Shown: positions 1-8,949 of the stretch, one piece after another
Numbering within the stretch: position 1 is the first letter of the stretch
Layout of the letters: every line of letters starts with the position of its first letter
Source of the DNA: CAJBLF01 sp964494005
Lineage (GTDB): Bacteria > Patescibacteriota > Gracilibacteria > Absconditabacterales > Absconditicoccaceae
Assembly (NCBI GenBank): GCA_964494005.1
Contig: CAZBQE010000005.1
Span: forward strand, 1-30,181
Reading direction: 5' to 3'
DNA: 30,181 nt
Notes under the pieces: generated by a model
What the model saw: the letters and a program-made list of their open reading frames with translations, nothing else
The model's database searches: none
What the model was told of the DNA's origin: nothing
Position numbers and translations under genes: made by a program

Positions 1-42
1 ACTTCGTGTAATTAACTTCGTGTAATTAACTTCGTGTAATTA
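1..42. repeat. Three tandem copies of a 14-bp repeat
   Basis: The unit acttcgtgtaatta occurs three times without interruption at the window edge, so the array may begin outside the window. It lies just beyond the 3' end of the penicillin-binding protein gene. The following bases, 43-115, are AT-rich with repeated caaattac and caattaca words. A related block in inverted orientation lies near 22960-23012. I see no coding potential in 1-136. Confidence 0.9.
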
Positions 43-136
43 ACTTATATATTATCAATTACAATCAATTACAAACGTAGCTCAAATTACGCCGTAGGCA
101 AATTACATCCCGAGAGGATAAATCACAATCTTTTAA

Positions 137-2557
137 TTATTTCTCTATCAACGAATAGTTTACGATAAAGTTTGCGATATCACCAAATATCTTTCCAGCA
201 GTTGCGAATCACCATTGATTCTGTCTTGGTCTACGCACTTGAATAATAACAATATATTGTGGATCATCTTTGGTGATAATTCCTATGAATGATCCATTTG
301 TCCATCATTCTCACCTCATGTATTTCCCTTTATAAGAAATTTGTGATGTTCAGGTTTTTCCTCCGAGCTGATATCATTCCACTTTGGCGTATTTCAATTC
401 AGGATTCTCTTCCATAACCGTAAATAATCATACTTTAAGTGCTTCGGCAGTTTCTGGTCTAAAAATTTGTTTGATGACTTTGGTACTATTTTCACGATAG
501 ATATCGTTTTTTTGATCATAGGTACCTTTGAGAATTGTAGGCTGTACATAATATCATCCATTGATGACCGAACCAAGTGCTGCAGCAAGTTGTATGGGAG
601 TTGCTAATAATCATTGGCCAAAAGTATTATTGAAAAACCTTGCATCAGAAACAGAAGTCACAGATTCTATAAAACCGGGATCTTCATTGGCAAGCTCTAT
701 TCAGGTGATTTTTCAAAAACCAAGCTTGTCTATATAATTGTAAAACACTTCTTTTCCTAATTTTTGCGCTATCCTAACCATACCAACATTACATGATCGA
801 ACGAATGCATGGAGAAAATTTCGATCTCCTGCACAAATTTCTTCTGCATTTTTGATCGTGAATTGTCCTACTTTGACTTCACCAGGATCGTTGTAGGGAT
901 CATAGAATCTGATTTCATCGGTATCCAATCCTATCGCAACAGTAAAAGCTTTGAAAATACTTCATGGCTCATAAGCCATAGAGATATTTTTATCAACCAT
1001 AACTTGTGGTCAATATACATTTTTGGTAATGTATTTGGAAATAGTAGTGTCGATCCTTTCTGTAGAAGTTGCTGTCCTATATTCACCTCAGGTTTTGATA
1101 TATACCGGATTATCGATATAACTTAGATCATCAACCATATATCAATATTCAGGACCCAAAGGCTGGAGTGTAAAAGCGTTGTTGTAATTATTAGGATCAT
1201 AAGAAGGATAATTCGCTGACGCTTTGATATGACCATTAAAAGGATTATAAATCAGAACGCTGATCGAATCATCTTTTAGATTTTCATGATAGACTTGGAT
1301 GATACGTTCGACTTCCTTTTGTAGACCGATATCTATAGTAAGATAAACATCATTACCATCTTGTGCTTGTTCCAATTCAAATTCATTAGCACCTACCGGA
1401 CCTATCCATGCGGAAGCGCGTCAAACAATTTTTCCATCTTTTCCACGAAGTACATCATCAAAATATTGTTCTATACCATAAAAAGCAGTGTTATTTTTAT
1501 CTACATATCCCAAAACATTGGAAAGAAATGAACCATATTGATAGTATCTTTCTGTATAAGATTCCATACCGAGTCAATGCAGGAGTGGTATTCTGTCTTT
1601 GGAACGAGTCTGATAATATTCGAGTTTTAAATTTTTTATCTCTTGAGCTATGAGTGGATTAGCATCAGAAATGATTTTGACGTATCTGTTTTCCTGTTCA
1701 TAAAAAGAATTTTCGAGATTAGAAAATTTATCGAGATAACCATACATCTTCAGAAGATTTTCCAAAGGTATTTTATCTTTACTAATATTGCCGACATTTT
1801 TTGGTACTATATATACATAATTTTTACTTTGGATATCTATATAATTCAGATTAAGCTCTTCAAGGTCAGCAAGAAAATTCATATTAGCAAAGAATCCGAG
1901 ATAGTTTTTGGGTTTGATTCCGATATAGATCATAGTATTCAATCTTGTTTTTATTAATCCGTATGCGATTTCTTTGGTGAATCAACTCGTGATTTGTTGT
2001 AGTTGCATATCATATCCTGTCCAATCATACACATCATATTCTGGAGAAATAATTCCGCTCCCAAAATAGAAAAATTGTGGTTGGGGAGGGATGATCTGTG
2101 TCTGAGAGAAAAGTTCTATATTTTTGATACATTGCAATTTGGTCATTTCCTGCATACCATAGAGTTCACAAAAATGCTTATACACTATAGGGGTAATAAT
2201 ATTTATGAATGTTTCCTTGTCTCGGACAAATTTTGGATCAACAAAGATATTGTACATTGTGATATTGTCGGTCAATTGAATATGTTTATCTGCTTTATCA
2301 TCGGCAAAGATATTTCCTCTTTTTGCTTGAAGAGAAGTCTCACTTACATGCTGCTGATTGAGTAAAGCGTCATAGTGATTGTGTTTGATAATTTGGAGAT
2401 AAAACAATCTAAGTATCAATATAAGAAAAAGAAAAACAAAAAAACAAAGGAGATAAAATTCTCTCGTTACTTTAGTAAATGTCAAAAACGTATTGGTTTT
2501 GAGCCAACGTTCCAATTTTTCATCAAAGGATATATTATGAGACCTATGTTTGATCAC
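137..2557 (-). CDS. Penicillin-binding protein, D,D-transpeptidase (FtsI/PBP2 type)
   Basis: This 806-residue protein cross-links peptidoglycan stem peptides on the outer face of the membrane. Visible in order: one N-terminal membrane helix (about residues 32-54), a dimerisation domain with an RGNI motif near residue 80, and a transpeptidase domain. The three active-site motifs are present: SIFK (Ser533, Lys536) within EPGSIFKAFT, SCN (588-590) and KTGT (734-737). The glycines before SIFK and inside KTGT are both UGA codons, so the enzyme exists only under code 25. The start is GTG at 2557; no in-frame ATG lies close by, so the exact start is less certain. It is transcribed divergently from the pilin at 2772. 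FtsI (division) and PBP2 (elongation) cannot be told apart here. Confidence 0.93.
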
Positions 2558-2592
2558 GATAAGGAAAAATACAAAAAATAAACGGTGTTCTG

Positions 2593-2620
2593 ACGATAAT
2601 TATTTGTCCAGGTTTTTCAA
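2593..2620 (-). promoter_or_regulatory. Possible promoter of the penicillin-binding protein gene
   Basis: On the minus strand TTGAAA (2615-2620) is followed after 16 bases by TATCGT (2593-2598), about 36 bp before the GTG start. The -10 match is weak. The 16-base spacer matches other candidate promoters in the window. Confidence 0.35.
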
Positions 2621-2700
2621 CCCCACAGAAGTGGAAAAAACATTTGCAAAAGGAGTAAAAATTTATAGTATCAAGCTATCAGTGTGTTTATAGAAACGGC

Positions 2701-2728
2701 TTGACTTTGTTTTCTATAACCCTAGTAT
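2701..2728 (+). promoter_or_regulatory. Promoter of the T4SS-type pilin gene
   Basis: TTGACT (2701-2706), a 16-base spacer and TAGTAT (2723-2728); TATACA two bases further on is an alternative -10. It lies 43 bp before the ATG at 2772 and is the closest match to a consensus -35 box in the window. Confidence 0.6.
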
Positions 2729-2771
2729 ACAGACAACTCAGTCTTTTTAAATTCTTTACAAAAAGAAACAA

Positions 2772-3173
2772 ATGAAAAAATTATCGTTAAAGCTCGTATC
2801 ATTATTCGCTCTTGGAATAATCGCGCTAGGAACTATGTTTACTTTTGCTCAACCAGCAGTAGGTACTCAATTTGGTGATCCAACACAAGCACAAAATGTA
2901 GGAGTCACAGGAGCAGGAGAAGCCCCAGATGATAAACTTATTGATGTTATCAAAAGTTTCATCAACTGGATGTTGGGAATCTTGGCATTGATCGCGTTGG
3001 TTATTTTAATTCGAGGAGGTTTCCAGATGGTTACTGCAGCAGGAGATGATGCAAAATACAAGAAAGGATTCAAAATTTTACAACAAGCTGCTATCGGATT
3101 AGTATTCATCGGAGTATCTTGGTTAGTTGTCAGTGCAATTTTTTGGCTACTCGGTGTGATAGGAGTATCATAG
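2772..3173 (+). CDS. Small two-helix membrane protein, T4SS pilin (VirB2/TrbC-like) type
   Basis: The 133-residue product begins with a signal sequence (residues 1-26, ending TFAQPA), then a Gly/Ala/Pro-rich linker and two hydrophobic helices (about 64-82 and 105-130) separated by a short charged loop with GDDAKYKKG. This is the layout of the T4SS_pilin family common in CPR genomes, where the signal peptide is removed and the two-helix peptide sits in the membrane or a filament. There is no UGA codon, although the protein is glycine-rich and most glycines are GGA; this may reflect high expression. It stands alone between its own promoter (2701-2728) and terminator (3193-3222). The fold assignment is firm as a class; a role in secretion or DNA uptake is inference, since no other T4SS gene is nearby. 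Confidence 0.8.
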   Translation: MKKLSLKLVSLFALGIIALGTMFTFAQPAVGTQFGDPTQAQNVGVTGAGEAPDDKLIDVIKSFINWMLGILALIALVILIRGGFQMVTAAGDDAKYKKGFKILQQAAIGLVFIGVSWLVVSAIFWLLGVIGVS

Positions 3174-3192
3174 AACACACAAGCATACATAC

Positions 3193-3222
3193 AAAAAATC
3201 CCGCACAACGCGGGATTTTTTT
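3193..3222 (+). terminator. Intrinsic terminator after the pilin gene
   Basis: The stem atcccgc / gcgggat with loop acaac is followed by seven T. Upstream A residues extend the pairing, so it could also act on the minus strand. Confidence 0.9.
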
Positions 3223-3358
3223 ATATCTACAAAAAAGTATTTTAGTTTGAAAACACAGAGTAAATACATATACAAAATACGTAGATATATTTTGTAGTAG
3301 ATAATATATTTTTTATAAAAATTCTGCATTCTACATTCTTAATTCTGAATTGATAAAC

Positions 3359-6196
3359 ATGCATATCCATGAATTTGAGCTCCGTTACCGTGCATACAAA
3401 TGATTGAAATACAAATTTAATCTTGATTGGGATCAAGAAACGATTTTGGCGTTGACAAAAATTAGCGACAAGGGTGTGCCAACCAAACTAATCCAAGAGA
3501 TAGAACCGGAAGAATTACATGAAATTACTTTGGAAACCTATACTTCATTCAAAAAACAATTTCTCGAACAACATAAAGACGAAAAAATAGGAGTAGCAAC
3601 TTTGTGAATTTATATCGATCGTTTGGAATACGAACTCAAAGTAATCAAAGAGATGGGATTCAATTCCTACTTTCTGATAGTTGCAGATTTTGTTCGTCGA
3701 GCGAAAAAAAATACTATTGTGGTAGGACCGTGAAGATGATCAGGAGCAGGTTCTATCTTGGCCTGGGTAGTAAGAATTACAGACGTTGATCCATTGCAGT
3801 TTGGATTGCTTTTCGAAAGATTTTTGAATCCTGCGCGTATATCAATGCCTGATTTTGATATCGATTTCGAAGATACCCAAAGGGAAAAGGTCGTACAATA
3901 TGTCACGGAAAAATATGGACAAGATCAAGTATGTTCTATTTGAACGTATATGCAGATGGCGAGTAAAGCAGCATTCAAAGATGTGGCCAGAGTACTTGGC
4001 GTACCGTTTGAAAAATCCAATCAGATATCAGGATTGATGCCAGATAAAATGTCTTTACATCAAGCAGTATTATCATCTGACGCTACAGAAGAACTCAAAA
4101 ATATCTATGCATCTGATGAAAAAGTAAAAAAAGCAGCAGAGCTTTCAGAAAGATTGGAAGGAAATATGAGACAGCTCGGTGTACATGCATGTGGTGTTAT
4201 TATTGCACCAGATAAAGTAACTAAATATTCTCCTGTACAATATGCAAAAGAGGGAGATACAACGATAGTTAGTCAGTATGATGGGTGAGTATTAGAAACC
4301 ATCTGACTTTTGAAGATGGATTTCCTTGGATTGAGAAATTTATCCGTTATTAAGAATTGTATCAAAATTATCCAAAAAAAACATGAAAAAGAAGGGAAAG
4401 AACTTCCTGATATGTTCAAGAATTTTTTCAAAGATACTTCGTTTCAACCACCATTGGAAGACCCATATACATTTCAAAAGGTATTTCAAATAGGAAATAC
4501 GACATGAATATTCCAATTTGAATCGAGCGGGATGAGGAAGTTTTTGATTAAACTAAAAGCCGATTCTATCAATGATCTAGTAGCGATGAATGCCTTGTAT
4601 CGTCCAGGACCGATGGAATTTATTCCGAATTATATCAATAGAAAAAATGGAGAAGAAGAAATAAGTTATATGAGTATAGAACTCAGAAATATGCTGATAG
4701 AAAAATATGGAGAAGAGGAAACTGACAAGGAAAATATCAAACTTGTAGAAGATCTTGCGCCAATTATGAATTTGACTTATGGTATCGCTGTCTATCAAGA
4801 ACAGTTGATGTTTTTGGTACAATCGATGGCGGGATTTTCTCTAGCAGAAGCAGATCTTTTGAGAAGATGAGTCGGAAAAAAGAAAAAAGAAATCATCGAG
4901 CAACTCAAAAAAGAATTTACCAAAAGATGTAAAGAATACAGACAATACAAAAAAGAGACCGCTATCTATATTTACGAAAAGATGATAGAACCTGCTGCAG
5001 CGTATTCATTCAATAAATCACACTCCGTATGTTATGCGATGATTGCATATCAAACAGCATATCTCAAAGCATATTATCCGGTGGAATTTTATGCATCATT
5101 GATTAGATCAGTAGAAGAACATACGGATGAAATGAGTATCTATGTCTATGAAGCACAGAATCAAGGAATTGTGGTTCTGCCGCCACATATCAACAATTCA
5201 TTTAATCATGTAGCTGCGATAAAAGAAGAAATCAGATTATGATTTTTTTCTATCAAAGGATTATGATTGGAGATAGGAGAAATTATTCAAGAAGAAAGAA
5301 AAAACAACGGAATATTCCAAAGTTTGGAAGACTTTCTCAAAAGATGCTCGCAGATCATCAACAAGAAATCATTGGAATGACTAATCAAATCATGAGCATT
5401 AGATGATTTTTGAGATCGCGGAATTTTACTTGCAAATAGTGAAACACTTTTGGAACGATCCAAAAAATCCAAAGATGCAGGAGCAGGATTATTTGGTATG
5501 ATGGATATGGTAACGAATATTACACTAAAACCATGACCAGAAACAACTATGATGGAAAGGTTGATGCTGGAATATGAGGTGTTCAAAGTATTCGTTTCTG
5601 GAAATCCGCTTGATGGATTATATACGTATCTCAAAAAATATAACTTTATTTCTCAGTTTAAAGAAAAGGAAAATTTCGGAAATTTTATGATCACAGGATA
5701 TATCAAAAACATCCAAAGAGCCAAGAAAAAAGGGTTTTTTATTCAAATAGAAGATATTTCAGGGAATATAGAATTTTTTATTAGAGAGACGCTAAATTTT
5801 CAAAAATTTGACATCTTGATGATCTCATGATTCAAAGGAAAATCATTAACAATAGATAAAATCGTAAAAATGGATCGTGATTTTCTTATTCAACAAGCAG
5901 GAAGTAAATATGATCCATCTATGACTGTTGTAAAAGCGAAAGCATTGAGGATGAAACCTGCAGAAACTCAATTACAAGAAGAACAACAGCAGGAAGAAAT
6001 CAAAAAACAACAAGAAGAAATCAAAACGGATATTTCAACAAATAAGTTTACACTTCCAGATGATACCAATAAAATAGATCAGATTATTACGATCATTCAA
6101 ACACATCCGGGAACGGAAAAAATAAATATCAGCAACAAAGAAATGACCATCAATGAACAAGGAGTACAAAAAATTCGTGATTTACTTGCTTTATAA
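3359..6196 (+). CDS. dnaE: DNA polymerase III subunit alpha, without PHP domain
   Basis: This 945-residue protein is the catalytic chain of the replicative C-family polymerase. The sequence contains the GPGRGSGAGS loop (two glycines are UGA), the palm aspartates in MPDFDIDF (Asp165, Asp167) and in KMDFLGL (Asp321), then YRPGP, YGIAVYQEQ, FNKSHS, tandem HhH segments and an OB fold near residues 770-830. Bacterial DnaE normally begins with a PHP domain of about 270-300 residues; here the chain starts directly at the segment matching LRxLAxEGLxxRY. ATG 3359 is the first in-frame ATG after a TAA at 3302, and only AT-rich intergenic DNA lies upstream, so the PHP domain is absent or encoded elsewhere. 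About 16 UGA codons are in frame. The DHH gene follows 6 bp downstream. Confidence 0.95.
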
Positions 6197-6202
6197 TATT
6201 CT

Positions 6203-7195
6203 ATGAATCAGCAAAGCACAACAGCAAAAAAACTCATAAAACATGCAAAAAGCATAGCAATTTTTGGACATATGAGCCCTGATGGTGATTGTATAGGAGC
6301 AATGTTGTGATTGGGAAAATTATTAGAAAAACAAAAAAAGAAAGTGAAATATTTTGTGCCAAATCCACCAAGTAAGTTGTTCAATTTTTTGAAAAAAATC
6401 AAAAGACTCAAATCACGTTTTGATTACAAAACCTATGATCTCTTGATATTTGTCGATTTTACTGGGTTAGAACGTATGGGAATAATTTATCAAGCGAATC
6501 CGGAATACTTCAAGAATAAAAATATAGTTGTTTTTGATCATCATATCGGTAACGGATTGGATCATGGAGTAATTATCAAAGATGAACATAGCATCAGTGC
6601 ATGTGAAATTATCTTTGAATATACATACAAACGACGACCGGAATTATATGACAAAGAGATAGCAACATATTTTTATCTTTGAATCACCACTGATTCTGGA
6701 AATTTCCTTTTTGGTGAAGATCATATCAGAACATTCACCAGTGCTTTAAAATTACTGAAATTATGAGCAGATAAGGATTTTGTGGTAAACAATGTTATGC
6801 GTAAAAAATCATTGAATACAATAAGATTCTTGCAATTATTACTTAATAGAATCAAACAAAAAAATACAATTTTGTATACATATTATGATGAAAAAGAATT
6901 GGAAAAATATGATATCGATCAAGAAGAAGCTTCCTATGGTTTGCATATTATTCAAAATATCGAAGGTCCAGAACTTGTTGTGTTGGTCAGAAAAATAGGA
7001 GAAACAATAAGATGATCACTTAGAGCAAAAGAAATGATAGGAGAACTACGTAGCAAAAAGATAGATTGTAATAAGATAGCCAAAGCGTTATGATGAGGAG
7101 GACATAAATTAGCTGCAGGATTTGGTGTTTCTGTCAAAGGAGCGTTTGAACAACAAATAGAAAATATTATTAAACAAATAGGGAAGTTGATATAA
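6203..7195 (+). CDS. DHH-family phosphoesterase (NrnA / RecJ-like)
   Basis: The 330-residue product carries the DHH and DHHA1 domains of nanoRNase/pAp phosphatase and RecJ-type enzymes, which use two metal ions to cleave short oligonucleotides or cyclic dinucleotides. Motif I is GHMSPDGD (residues 22-29), motif II VDFT (Asp85), motif III DHH (112-114), and the DHHA1 substrate motif is GGGGHKLAAG (297-306), in which the first two glycines are UGA. Its length fits NrnA-type proteins (about 310-340) better than RecJ (over 550). The ATG lies 6 bp after the dnaE stop, so the two are probably cotranscribed. Which substrate it uses (nanoRNA, pAp or c-di-AMP) cannot be read from the sequence. Confidence 0.9.
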
Positions 7196-7302
7196 AAGCA
7201 CAAAGTTTAAAGCATAAGGTTGCTTATTAATAAAACAATGGCTTTAAGCCATCAGCATTAAACCTTAAGCTAATGAGTTTTTTAGTCATTTAGTCATCTA
7301 TT
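7196..7302. repeat. Intergenic AT-rich block with gctttaa/ttaaagc words
   Basis: This gap holds agtttaaagcataagg, ggctttaagcc and attaaaccttaagc, which can pair with each other. Related words recur at 12308-12400, 15004-15040 and 16917-16950. It ends with ttttttagtcatttagtcat just before the next ATG, a leader motif also seen before 15289 and 25518. Confidence 0.6.
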
Positions 7303-8694
7303 ATGAAGAGAAAGTACAATATGATATTACGTATATTGAGGCCGATACTTCATATAGCTATTATTATCGTAGTTTTTTATGTAATGTATAGAATACGTCT
7401 TTTTACTGATCTTATTCCTGGTGTACAACTCAGAATACCAGTTATCAACTATCAGGAAAATATGGCATTCGGTATCATTGCTGCAATCATATTTGTTACT
7501 ATTGGTATCATCAAAGACCTGTATGAACTTCATAAACCTATCCAAAGATATTTTCAAACATTTTCGAAAACACGATTGTATCGACTTATTACCATAACTT
7601 TTATTGCATATTTCTGACAAGATTTCATATTCTTTTTTGGAATATCGAGATTTATTATTCTTTTGGGTGCAGGATTCAGTTTCTTGTTCTTGTTTCTCTT
7701 TGATCAGATACGAAATTATCTAGAAGCAAAAAGACACAAAGAAGGAGAAAATAAAATTTTGATTGTTGGAAGCAATACACTTGAAAGCTACAAAGCGATA
7801 GAAAAAATCAAAAATTGATTTTCATTCAAAACAGAATTTGTTAGTCATACAGAAGTACATGACATAGAAATAAATGAATATTTTATCGTCATAGCAGTAG
7901 GAAGTTTCGAAAAAGAATCATTGCAGAATATATTTGAAAGAGTGAGATTCAGTGACAACACGAGATTCTATCATATTAGTGAAGGGTTTTTCTTGGAAGA
8001 TGTTGTCTATACGCCAGAAAATATCGACAATATCATAGCGTTAGAATATAAACATTCTAAGCTCGATGGACGAGCAATTGTACTCAAAAAGGTTGTAGAT
8101 TTGTTGGCTGCATTGATAGGAATTATCATTACACTACCCATCATGATTGTAGTAGCCTTAGCTATCAAAATAGATTCCCGTGGTCCAGTATTTTATACAT
8201 CCAAAAGAGTTGGAAAATATGGAAACCTCTTTACGTTCCTGAAGTTTCGTAGTATGTATACGCATCTAAGTGTAGGGTATGGAGGGAAAGAAGCGGATGA
8301 ATTATATCAAAAACTTATTCAATCTGATGCAAATGTGAGACAGTGAGTATTGCCAAAAATACAGAACGATCCAAGGATAACAAGAGTAGGAAGGTTTTTG
8401 AGAAAAACATCCTTGGATGAATTACCACAACTTTTCTGTATTCTTCGAGGAACGATGTCTTTGGTTGGACCAAGACCACACCTACCTGATGAAGTAAAAA
8501 AATACGAATCCCGGCAAAAAAGATTGCTCTCTATTAAACCATGAATCACGGGATATGCTCAAGTATTCGGAAGGGATAATCTCGATTTCGAAGAAGAAGC
8601 AAAACTAGATCTCTATTACATCCAGAATCGATCGCTTTTCTTGGATATCTATATTGTTTTAGCTACCTTCGGAGTAGTCTTTAAAGGAAAATAA
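7303..8694 (+). CDS. Polyprenyl-phosphate sugar-1-phosphate transferase (bacterial sugar transferase family)
   Basis: The 463-residue membrane enzyme starts cell-surface glycan synthesis by moving a sugar-1-phosphate onto undecaprenyl phosphate. The N-terminal half has about four hydrophobic segments and then a nucleotide-binding-like region (KILIVGSNT) of the CoA-binding-like type. The catalytic half starts with the re-entrant hydrophobic stretch near VVDLLAALIG, then KIDSRGPVFYTSKRVGK, FLKFRSM, DPRITRVGRFLRKTSLDELPQL and SLVGPRPHLP, the hallmark run of WbaP/PglC-type enzymes. Four UGA glycines are in frame, including KPGITGYAQV. Start ATG 7303; stop TAA. It is the only glycan-polymer gene here and would draw on the same lipid carrier that the downstream uppS makes. 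The sugar substrate is not predictable. Confidence 0.9.
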
Positions 8695-8752
8695 AATATT
8701 TAGAAGAGTTAAAAAAAACTCAATTACAAAAAAATCCGCAATTCGTAATTCG

Positions 8753-8945
8753 TATATTCTCCTTCAAAAATATATTTCTTATTTTCATATTATCCTTCAA
8801 AAATATTTTCTATTTTTGATTGAATGATATGTAGTTCCCAAAACGAATGAATAATCGATTGGGAAACTATGATTGAAGAATATATAGTTGCCAAAACGAA
8901 TAAATATTCGATTGGCAAACTATAATCTTTTAATTAATTAATTTT
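8753..8945 (+). repeat. Long intergenic repeat with two tandem hairpins, copy 1
   Basis: About 190 bp that match 26761-26955 with only scattered changes. It begins with two ctccttcaaaaa-type words and contains two 38-nt hairpin units (8832-8869 and 8885-8922), each bounded by tagtt...aacta and each preceded by a gattga-plus-atat spacer. The inner stems are CCCAA/TTGGG in the first and GCCAA/TTGGC in the second, a compensatory change. It ends a few bases before the GTG of ligA, so it may act as a 5' leader. The remainder of the gap (8695-8752) holds only AT-rich sequence with a weak gagtt/aactc stem. Confidence 0.85.
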
Positions 8946-8949
8946 TATT

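Noticed and set aside
394..588. A 64-residue minus-strand open frame inside the PBP gene
   Set aside because: It is out of frame with the PBP. The true frame over the same bases gives AALGSVINGGYYVQPTILKG and leads to the KTGT box.
3359..6196. dnaE as a pseudogene broken by many stop codons
   Set aside because: All breaks are UGA, no TAA or TAG occurs in frame, and the UGA sites match conserved glycines.
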